From positions 131,529,004 through 131,593,003 of the forward strand of contig NC_055989.1 of assembly GCF_018446385.1 (NCBI RefSeq): DNA of 64,000 nt, in the 5' to 3' direction. This DNA is from Zingiber officinale. Lineage: Eukaryota; Streptophyta; Magnoliopsida; Zingiberales; Zingiberaceae. This document shows positions 54,166-64,000 of this stretch, piece after piece; within the stretch, counting starts at the first letter, position 1; each line of letters opens with the position of its first letter. Made by a program: the position numbers and the translations under genes. Below the pieces are notes generated by a model. It saw nothing but the letters and a program-made list of their open reading frames with translations. It made no database searches and was not told the origin of the DNA.

Positions 54166-57100
54166 ACCAAACTAGTAAGTAGCTTCTATAATTGTAGAAA
54201 TTAACATCTAACTTCTACAACTTGTAATCTATAGTACATTATCTGATAATTTGACTATATAGTTAACAACTAGCTTCTACAATTGTAGAAACTAGATGTT
54301 AATTTCTACAACAATAATTTTATATCATTTTGATTTTATTTATTTAAGTGATAATTATAGTGTCCGAAAGTGTTTATTTAATTAAGGATATTTATTGGAT
54401 TAAATTATAATTTAATTAGAATTCAGATTTATTTAATTAAGAGGATTTATTGGATTAATTATAATTTAATTAAATTTAGAATTTTATTTAATTAAGGTTA
54501 TTTATTAGATTAATTATATTTAATTAGAATTTAGATTTAATTTATTAATTTAAATATATAGATTTAGTTAACTTTAATTAATTAGTTAGCTTTCATTTAT
54601 GGAATTTAATTTGATCAATTTTATTAAGGAAATTGTTGGATATAAATATTTATTTTATACTTAAATATGTATATAAAATTTTATAGCCATACATAATAAT
54701 ATTAAATATCTAATTAAATAAAAATAAGAGAAAAATATAAGATTAATATATTATATATATAACGTGTAACAGGTAAAATATACATATAATTACTATGAAA
54801 TATGAATATATATATATATATATATAAAATAAAAGTATACGAACTTATATGTGACTCACGTGTATATACATAATCTATAAAATGCATATGTTGTAGATAA
54901 TAACTAAGAACTACAATATTATCACATACAAATTATATGTGTATATATAAAATTTAGATAATTATGAATATGGATAAATGATAGGGATAAAAGTTTAGTA
55001 GATAAAAAACTAGACCAAGTCCTAACCACCTTATATAAAAACCTCACCTAGAACGCCACTTGTTCTTCTTGTTGTTGTCGGCCCTAAGGAGATTTCTCGA
55101 TCCTTTGTTTCTCCAATGGTGCTAGAGTTTTAAGGGAAGACAAGGAGTAATAGCTAAGCACTTAAGGCATGTTCTCAACCATATTATTGTGTTAGATTAG
55201 TTTCTATAGTATTGTGATGTTTCAGATTTTATAGATTGTAAGTTTGACATGTTTTCTTGCTATGATATCAAGTTTCGATTTTTATAACGTATGAGGTTGG
55301 CATGTTTCTCCTTGCTATGGTATCACATTATGGACCTATAAATTGTGCATGTTTCCATTTATGTTAATGCATTTAATTGCTACTAGAGCCTTGTGAAGTT
55401 TCGGTTTCTATAACTTGTAAGGTTATGATTTGTTTCTTGCTATAATATCATGCTTCGACCACACAAATTGTGCATGCTCTCAACCATTGATAGTGTTTTA
55501 AACTACCTCCTATGACTTGTGTAGATTCGGATTAATGTAGTTTGTAAGGTTTTGATCGGCTTCTTGCTATGATATCATGTTCGGTTCATATGAATTGTGT
55601 ATGTTTTCAACTATATAAATGCTTTAGTTTAGTATCTTTAGTCTTGTGAAATTCGGTTTAGAGGTTAATTTATCATGATCTTGTTCTACAAGTTGTTTCA
55701 TATTTTGTTATTGGTTCACCCTTAGAAGTTGGGGAGATTTTCATACCCACATGAATTATTAGGACTAGTAAGTTTTAGATACTTTAGAGCTGAGATTAAA
55801 TTTTGTTTTAAGAGTTAATTAACACGGTGTTGCAATACAAGCTTCCTTATGCCTATCTCATAACATGTTTTATTTTAGTCTCTCAAGTTCATGTATGTTT
55901 AGCGTCGTTAGCTTTTATAGATTTGTAAGGTTTGGATTTAGCTTAGTTAAGCCCATGTTTTCTTCCTCGTCATGATAAGTGTAAGTGCTCCTGAAATGAA
56001 CTTGCTTATATTTATGCACATGTACATGTTTATATTCATGTCATGCAATGACCATGATTATGTTTATGCTTATGTCTATGCTTATGTAATGGATGTGGTT
56101 AGTTGTACTCGAGGACCTAAGCCCGGGAAAACGTACCAAATCTTATTATTAGTTAAGTCATGATCCGGGGACCTAAGCCTGGGGAGCTTGCCAAATCATG
56201 TTATGGGATGATGGTATGATCCGAGGACCTAAGACCGGTGAGCACACCAGAATCAATTAGGATATGCTCTGGGATGATGGTATGATCCGGGGACCTAAGC
56301 CCGATGAGTTTGCCAGAATCAATTAAGATATGTTCTGGGATGGTGGTATAATCCAGGGACCTAAGCCCGGTGAGTGCGCCAAAATAAAGGGGGACTCCGG
56401 TCCTAAGTTCGGACCCCTACCAACCTAGTGCTAGGGTAGTTATCTGATCAACAACTTATGTTATGGTACTGCTAAGTATAACTAGGCCGCCTAACAATAT
56501 GTTTATAAGTACACATGCAACTATGTTCACGTTATGCTCGTGTTCATGCTTAAGTTTACGTTACATTTATGCTTATGTTTATGTTTATGCCTATGTCTAT
56601 GTATATGCTTATGACTAAGTCTATCCTTATGAGTATATTTATGTCATACAAGTATGCTTATGCTTATGCCCTCATGCTTATGTCTATGTCATGCTTACGT
56701 TCATAGTATGCTAGTAGGAATATTCCAAGTTACTTAGGATGAAGTCTCTCTCAGTACATTAGATTATAGACGCTAACTAATGCATTAATACGATTTTGAA
56801 TATGCTGAGTCTTTCGACTCACATATGTTAATTTTTTTTTTCAGACAACGGGACGAATGAGGCAGGAGGCAATGACCAACTTGGAACAATGGCAACACAA
56901 CTCGAAGACCTCGTTTAATTCCACATTTAGTTATGTTTACTTTTGGAACCGTTTATGTAATTTGAACTAAAAAATTATCATGGAAGTAAGAATAAGTGAC
57001 GCTCGCAGTTTATGTTTTATTATGTGTTTTTTTTAAAAAAAAACTAAGGGGAGTTTCAATAACCTAATTAAAACAACATTTCAACAACAAAATAAATGAT

Positions 57101-57900
57101 TGTGAATAAATATTATTTGATTATGATCGACTGTGTAAAATTAGCATATAGCTTTCATAAAAAGTAGTTGCTAGTTTCTACAATTGTAACTTTATATCAT
57201 TTGTTTTTTGCTTTTAGGAGTGATAATTGATTAAAATAACATGTCAATGAACAAACTAAACGATAAAAACTACATGATACTTATTATATTTTAAATGAAT
57301 ATCATTTAATCATAATTAAACATATAAAAACTAGCGTTTAATTTCTACAACTTAAAATAATTATCAGCTAACTTTTACAATATATAAAAGTTAACTCTAG
57401 TGATTAGATATTGTAAAAGCTACACGCTAGCTTTATACAATAGCACTGAATTCAAGATTTTTTTCGAAATAATTAAAATTATGAGAGAAATATTTATTTG
57501 ACTTTTTTTTTAACAAAAAGACGTGCTAATATGATATTTTTAATTTGGAACACCATTTTAATTTTTTCCAAGATTTTTTATTAAATATTTTATTATTTTT
57601 TTAAAGAAGAGGTATTTTTTTAAAAAAGAGTAAACTCTAACGGATAAAATATTAATAATTAGGGTGTTCAAAATTATTGCATCAAGATATCATGCGAAAA
57701 TAAATACTTTAGAGAGTCCATTAATATTTTGATCATAGTTTTTCTCAATAGATTTATTCTAAAATTTAATGATTATATATATTATTAGACGTGAAGATTG
57801 AATCTTAGAAATAACTTCTTATTTTATAAAAAATCTTATTTTTTATAAAAAATTATTTCTTGTAATCTCATGTAAAATATAAAATATCGTATAATAAAAA
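54166..57900. other. AT-rich intergenic DNA with scattered repeats
   Basis: No coding frame is recognised. Short inverted motifs of the type TTCTACAATTGTAGAA occur near 54,190-54,320, with related TTTACAATAT/ATTGTAAAAGC motifs near 57,160-57,430, suggesting the ends of an unknown repeat. 55,000-55,150 looks transcript-like (CT-rich, TTGTTCTTCTTGTTGTTGTC). 56,520-56,700 is a degenerate TTATG(T/C) repeat. Confidence 0.45.
56098..56400. repeat. minisatellite, about 66-bp unit, five copies
   Basis: Each unit contains ATCCGGGGACCTAAGCCCGG or a variant, then GCCAGAATCAATTA and CTGGGATGATGGT. The GGACCTAAG core is present in all five copies. Similar blocks are common in the leaders or LTRs of plant gypsy elements, but no LTR pair was found around it. 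Confidence 0.8.
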
Positions 57901-58155
57901 TTTAGTGCACGGACTGTCTTTTATATATTATCCGATGTGAAAATTGATTATTTTCATGATTGTTCTAGAGACATTTATAAAAATAAATTGTGACGAGTCT
58001 TCCCCCTTTTCCCCCATTTCCTACGACACGATCAACGGCAGATTGCAGAAGGATATCGTTGCCAAATCTCTTGCCTCCACAGTTGTCTTCGCCACCGTCT
58101 CTCTCTCTCTCTCTCTCGCTAGTCAGTTGTATTGCCACATGCGCTATACCTGGAA
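57901..58155 (+). promoter_or_regulatory. probable promoter and leader of the lipase gene
   Basis: A (CT)n tract (58,099-58,117) and CT-rich DNA precede the ATG at 58,156, as in many plant leaders. TATATATTAT lies at 57,922. An upstream ATG at 58,139 overlaps the start in another frame. Confidence 0.4.
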
Positions 58156-61100
58156 ATGGCGAAGCGGCTGCTCCTCCATCTCAGTACGCGCTTCTCTCCT
58201 CTTGCATCCTCTAATTTTTACAATTTTTCGAACCCTAGGATCAAGAATTGCGCTTGTTGTTCTTGTGGGATATCCTTCCCTTTCAAAATCACGTTTTAGT
58301 TTCTTTTTGAGGGGAATTGATGCGCGATACGATTAATCGCCTGTATCATTTGTGCCACAGGAAGTGAAGTGGGGAGCAGGGCTTACATTCATTATTAAAT
58401 CATGTATTCAACTTGCAAGTGACCGATAAATTTTGACCAGGCTCGTATTAGGTTTTGATGAGGTCAACTGGAAAAGGATGCTTCAATTTATACTCTTAAT
58501 GAGGAAAAGGAGCTTTCTTTTTTGAACAAGAAAGCAAAATTCATGGATTTGTTTGTACTGTGAATTAACAAGCTCTAATCTTCATTTAATACGGACTACA
58601 TGAACTTATGATACTTTGGAAATGGGTGTAATCTTTGTTTGGTAATCACATTTTGGAAAAGCTAATGAGAATAAGGGTGGTCTAATGCTGTAGATTAACC
58701 TTGATTAGGATTCCATATTGGTTGTACCAAGTTTATATTTAGCATCTTCCTTTTCTGGAACTTACAGTCTGCATCCCATTGATTTTCTATAGATTCTGGT
58801 ATCCGTTCAATGAGAAAAGAAGAATCTTACCTACAATATGTAGCTGGCGTTATAAATCGATGCCTTTCACAACACCCTAAAGTGGAGAGAGAGGATAAAG
58901 TGTTCAGCTCTAATTTGAGCAAAGCTGAAACTTCACCTGTTATCAGGGATGAGAAATTGCATGAGCCTCACATCTACGATAATTGTAGTGATCAATCTGA
59001 CAATTTTGCTGGATGGAAGCAGAAACTTGAAGTTGCATGGCTTTCCAAAGCTCTTGAGCCAGCAATGCAGTTGTACAAGTGGGCATCCTTGGCAGGTGAT
59101 TTTGTTGCTTGATTACTTTGCTTCAATTATGCATGTAGTATTCATGCTATCATATCTCTGGTATTTCCAGACCAGACAACTGTGATTGTTATTGATATTT
59201 GGTTATTTTGTTATCTTTCCTACTTATTCTTTGAAAAATCTTTAAATTGTTCTTTGTCCACCACAAAACAGCCTCTTACAACTTTCAATAGACTTAAGGA
59301 TCTCTTCAAAATTATTTGCAATTGAATTTCCAATATTTGCATATTCAAAGATAACTTTACAATCTTTTGTATATGCTTTAAAGTGATTCCTTTTTTGGTT
59401 TCCATCAAATGTCTGGAATTGTGATCGGGATTGCTTTCAGAAATATTCATGTCAGAGTGTTTATTTTGTTTCTCAAAACTCAAAGGCATATTTATGATCC
59501 TTGTTTAAGAAGAAATCATAGAATATCCATTATTATACGTATTATGTTTTGATATGAGCTTGAAGAGTTGTTTTTGTAGTAGTAGTAGTAGTTGTTGTTG
59601 TTGTTGTAGTTGTATCTGTCAGGACTTTTACTCACTTTACTAGTTTAAGCTTTTGGGATGAATGTTCATCCAATCATTATAGCAATAGGTTAGATGTTCA
59701 GATCCTGCTAGCTCCAATAGTTGTAGAAAATATATTCCGATGTAATTCAATTTATGTGCTGGGTTTAGGCTGTTTGTTCATAGTTAAAATTAGTATTTCT
59801 GTTTTTTTCCCCCTAATATCCCAAGCTTTTATGATAAATTGTCATAAAATTCAAACTTAAGACCTTTCAATTGACCACAATAAGAACTATTTTGCTTTCT
59901 ATTTGACCTATGGCTTGATTGCTTTGATTGACAAAATTTTTCAGGCAGCGATGAGAAGCATAATGCACCCTCAAGCAGTAGATCATTGTCTGAAATTTTT
60001 ACGAGTATACAGAAAAGTAAAATTGGCATCCAGGATTGGAGTTTTAGTGACTTAACAGTTGGTTTATATCTTATTTATATCAGTCAAGCTTCAACTAAGA
60101 AGGCTGAGGAGTTTGAGGGTGTTCAAATTTTCTCAGATGCTATCGTAATTTCTTCTCTGATTCTCTCATTAAAAGCATTCACCATATATATTTGAGAAAG
60201 CATTTGAATCAGAATTATTGAAATATATGGCTTCATATACACTGCCTGGTGGGGATTCTCACATCTACTGCCTTGTGTAATCTATGTTGTTTGAAACTTT
60301 TTTGTTGTGCAACGTATTAGTCAGTAATGTATTTCTGTGTGATAAACATGAACTTTAGTTGTGATTGTTCTTTTGCCAACTCGGTTGATGCCATATATAC
60401 TAAATGTAGGAGCTATCAGTTATTTATATTTTTGTGTGGATCATATGGTTGAGTTGACCTAAAGTTGTTGATTTCTCATATTCCAACTGACCTATTACCT
60501 TTTTTTAACTGAGAATTTGAATCATTCCATTATTGATCTCCATAAGCACCTGTATATAAATGAAATATTTTAACATTGATTTCCGAACATGTAAAACATT
60601 ATATTTTTCTTTGAAGAAATAGTTATAGTAAATTTTTATCTTTACTAGCTTCCATAATCTAACATTTTTCAGGTCCAAGATCTTATCTATTACCTTGAGC
60701 TAGCAAAGGGGGCTTATAAAGACAATGCAACTGTTCTCTCACGGATAAGCATGCTCCAAGAAAGGAACATTTTGAAGTTTATTAAAGATTCAAGCTTGCT
60801 AAGGCCAGGCTACTATATTGGGATCGATAGACGCAATAAACTAGTTATCTTTGGGATACGTGGAACACATAATATCTATGACCTCATTACTGATATTATT
60901 ACTTCAAGTAATAATGAAGTGTCATTTGAAGGTTTCACGACACACTTTGGAACAGCTGAAGCTGCTCGTTGGTTCCTTCATCATGAGTTAAAAACTATTA
61001 GAAAATGCCTGGAAAAACACAAGGTAAGTTAAACATTTCTGCAAATACAATGTTACACCTTATATATAGCTTTCAAATAATAACTAGATAGAAAGATTCT

Positions 61101-64000
61101 GTTTGTTGCTTTATCAATGTCATTTAATACACTTATCCCAGTGGAAAGATTTTTTTCATACAGGGTTACAAATTAAGGCTAGTAGGCCATTCCCTTGGTG
61201 GTGCAGCTGCTGCTTTATTTGCTGTGATCTTGCGGAAACAATCAGCTGATAAGTTGGGCTTTGATCCTGACGTTGTATCTGCAGTGGGATTTGCAACTCC
61301 ACCTTGTGTTTCAAAAGAACTATCTGAAAGCTGTGCCAGCTATGTTACTACAGTTGTTTTACAGGTTAGATTTGGATAACAAAATTTATGTGTTGTATTT
61401 TTATTTTTTTTTGGGTTTTGTAGTTTGATTTTGTTGCATTGTCTTTTTCAATTTTTGCTTCCCTGACTCCTTTTTACAGGATGATGTGATTCCTAGATTA
61501 AGTGTTGTTGCATTGGCAAAATTGCGAAATCAAATTTTGGAAACTGACTGGTAAGCATTGAAAAGGTACATTGTTCTAAATGCATCAAAGTTGAAGCAGC
61601 AGACCTTGCACAGCTGTGGTCATTGAATAAAAGAGACGATTGTTGGACACATTTGTAGTATATATGCATTGTTTCTATCTACGATAATTCCGTAATTTCT
61701 ATTTGCTTTTGCCCATGGCTATAGTCCATGGTGCATTCGTGAAGGTGACAATTTTAAGTCAGTTTTTCTTCTTTTTTGTAGTATAAATTAATCAATAGGT
61801 TTAAGCAAGTTCTCCACTGTCATCTTCAACCCTGTTATTCATAGGTTTACCATGTTCTAAATTTTGATTTAGACGCCCTTTTGATACAATAATGCACGAA
61901 ATTGAACATTAAGCTAAAAATGCTCTAGTTGAACTTTTGTGTCGACAGATGGTAATACACACACACATATACATATAGTAATGTGTGGAGAACGAAGCCT
62001 TTAAACAGGTTGAGCAAGAATGGATGTTATCGACAATAGTTCTTGTGATCTGGTTTTCATTCCTAGCCATTTTAGGTTAACCAGCTAAACTCTAGACATT
62101 CCATTTCTTATTAATGGAAGCATGTGTTGTGTTGATCACCCTGTTTGCAAGTTTCATGTCATCTTTAAGTGAGCTAATTGAATAATGGAAGCAAGTGTTG
62201 ATCATCCTGTGTTGATCTGGTTTTCTTGTCACTTTGTAGTTTCAGTTTTATTTTGTCAATTAGGTATTCCATGAATCTTACACTCAGAAATTCTGTTTCG
62301 TATAACTTTTTATGATGTTTTTTACATGCTCATTCATCTTTCTCTCCCTGAAAACTTGCAGGATGAGTGTTCTAGGGAAGGAAGATTGGAAGGGAATGTT
62401 TGATTTGGTGGCAAATGCTAAGCAAGTTGTTTCTTCTGTTCAAGATGCCGCACGGAAGCTTACTTCTTACACCAAGTTTAGGGATGCATCAATCGTTTCT
62501 GGTATGCCTTTCAAAGATATTTTTATCTCAGCCATCTGTAGGGTTTTTTAATGATTAAAGACAACATCATACAACAAATAAATTTTATCTTACTAAGTGG
62601 AGTCGTCTATCTGAATCGTCTTATTTTATTGGGCTCTATATTAAAGGCAACATATAATCATATTCGCTTTGCAAATCCTAACAATCAGTGATTGAAATAC
62701 TGATTTGTGCCGGGCAGCAATAACAGTTTTTACCGTTCTGGCGCGGGAGCGAAACCGGCACCATACGCGCGACAATTTTGCGTGTGTCATCACACGCATG
62801 TCGCGCGATAGAAGGTGGGTCGGAAGCGTCTTACGATGCCTCCTGTGCCGCTAGCAGTGCCCCGCAATACGAGATGATGCCGGAGGCATCTCGCGACACA
62901 CAATGCTACTGTTCTTCTGAAGAAAATTAAAATTGGATTTAATTAACTCAAACAATTCTCAACTTAAGTGTGATATTTTAAAGAGACTTTTATAAACCCT
63001 AATTAAATTATCACAATAAAAAACATATAAAAAATATATTTAAAATTTTTAAAAATTAATAAATTTTATTAATTGATATTCTGATTTTTTTATTGTTTTA
63101 AATTTTATTTAAACATTTTAAAAATTCTAATAAGTCATATTTATATTTTGATAATTATTATATATAAAAGAGTATATTTGTATTTATATAATTATAATTA
63201 TTTAATCTGGGTGCAATGCTTCCATCTAATTCACGCTAATCCTTTTGGTATTAGTAAAGTAACATATTATGATGTATCAATTTTAATTCGAGTTATTGAT
63301 AGACTAATTTTCTTTAAAGAAAATTATATTTAATTATTTTTTCTAACAATATTAAGTTGTTTAATAATGAAGAACTTATATAAAATCAATATATAACTTA
63401 TTTTTAAATTCTACATAATAAACATATTTATTTAATAATTCCTATATATAAATAAAAAAATACTGAACTGTATCGGCACGATATGATACTGAAATCGTAT
63501 TGTTCTGGGCATGTGTTGAGATTTTAAACCTTGCTAACAATCAATCATTGACTCTGAATTAAAAAGCAAGAAGAAGAAAATGTACTCATCTTTCATGAAA
63601 GATTCAACATGACTATATCTTTGACAATTTACAGTCCTATCACGACTGGAAATACTAAAACTGTGGCTAAATTTTCATCTTTTTTAGTGTCTTTTGACCG
63701 TAAAATTTTTAGGAAGAACAACACGATATCTGAATACTACTCGATATTGTTTTCGCTGTAAACATATTATCTGAATACTACTACTCGATATTGTTTTTGC
63801 TGCAGAAGCAAAACAACACAAAGATTCAGCTACTTCAACTAAACCCGACATAGATTCCCTATCCATTACAAAACTGGAGGAACAGCTTCCTGAGGAGCTT
63901 TATGTACCTGGAACAATTTATTACCTTAAACGCGGTATCAATAATATCGACGGCCACAAAAGTGGAGAATCATATTCGCTCTGGAAGCGGAACCCAGATC
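58156..64000 (+). CDS. class 3 lipase (alpha/beta hydrolase), partial at right edge
   Basis: Predicted acylglycerol lipase of the class 3 family. Exons: 58,156-58,183; 58,793-59,095; 59,945-60,144; 60,673-61,023; 61,164-61,364; 61,480-61,550; 62,362-62,501; 63,806 to beyond 64,000. All introns are GT-AG with consistent phases and no internal stop. Residues about 298-307 read LRLVGHSLGG, the nucleophile elbow (Ser about 304). DDVIPRLS (about 362-369) has the second catalytic Asp. VIFGIRGTHNIYDLITDI (about 228-245) is the usual oxyanion-loop block. The N-terminal part (MAKRLLLHLN, then MRKEESYLQY) is weakly supported, because exon 1 is only 28 bp. The end reads VPGTIYYLKRG and continues outside the window. 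Substrate and location are unknown. It resembles plant diacylglycerol-lipase-like proteins. Confidence 0.9.
62696..63533. mobile_element. insertion in lipase intron 7, flanked by 18-bp repeats
   Basis: CTAACAATCAGTGATTGA (62,678-62,695) recurs as CTAACAATCAATCATTGA (63,534-63,551), with two mismatches. Between them lie a GC-rich segment (62,715-62,925, with GTGCCGGGCAGC and CGCGCGAC motifs), a very AT-rich middle and a terminal part with TGTATCGGCACGATATGATA. The TACTGA..GTGCCGG start and CCGATACAGTTCAGTATTTT (minus, near 63,475) resemble each other in inverted order, as in a non-autonomous transposon. Family unknown. Confidence 0.5.

Noticed and set aside
57944-58336. A 130-codon frame starting at 57,944
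   Set aside because: It crosses the CT-rich leader and the exon 1 donor in a different frame from the lipase and has no recognisable domain.
1-64000. Operons, CRISPR arrays, attachment sites, bacterial origins or riboswitches
   Set aside because: The window is plant nuclear DNA with GT-AG introns and plant transposons. Direct repeats are LTRs or minisatellites, and none has the repeat-spacer pattern of a CRISPR array.

Overview
This is flowering-plant nuclear DNA: two spliced host genes sit in AT-rich sequence full of nested LTR retrotransposons, with plant DNA transposons (MULE, hAT-like and CACTA remnants). The style of the LTRs (GGCGCC and GGATCGATCC palindromes) suggests a monocot, perhaps Zingiberales, but that is a guess. 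No bacterial, phage or organelle genes are seen.

Layout. (1) 1-790: AT-rich DNA with a broken Ty1/copia tail. (2) About 781-30,187: an old minus-strand Ty3/gypsy element of the Tat type. It has gag, PR, RT, RNase H, a second RNase H and INT, a tandem-repeat block, and an antisense extra ORF on the + strand. A solo LTR (2,392-3,908, 5-bp repeat TGGTA) interrupts the extra ORF. A plus-strand LTR element, here called B (12,702-29,012, 5-bp repeat ATATC), interrupts gag. Inside B lie inverted and rearranged LTR pieces (13.2-18.2 kb). Its 3' LTR is split by a younger minus-strand Ty1/copia element, C (18,744-28,383, LTRs of about 2.55 kb). A tRNA-derived SINE sits in the right Tat LTR.

(3) 31,346-35,334: an intact minus-strand gene for the plastid chaperonin-60 alpha subunit, with 8 coding exons and 578 residues, and a telo-box and GA-rich leader upstream. 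(4) 35,857-54,160: a second nested block. Its base is a minus-strand Ty1/copia element, E, with 5-bp flanks ATCCA/ATCGA. Its left LTR holds a small inverted-repeat element and a 1.8-kb copia relic, D. Its interior holds an 8.05-kb MULE (39,226-47,271), one end of a CACTA element and a 505-bp hAT-like element.

(5) 54,166-57,900: AT-rich intergenic DNA with a 66-bp minisatellite. (6) 58,156 to beyond the right edge: a plus-strand class 3 lipase gene, eight exons seen, with a GC-rich insertion in intron 7.

Most noteworthy: the MULE has long terminal inverted repeats of about 560-640 bp and two convergent genes. One is a decayed FAR1-type transposase. The other is a short protein with a ribonuclease H1 N-terminal (hybrid-binding) domain followed by a charged helix. 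The layout recalls MuDR, but the accessory protein differs. The nested insertions also give a readable relative chronology, because empty-site sequence and target duplications can be identified at most levels.
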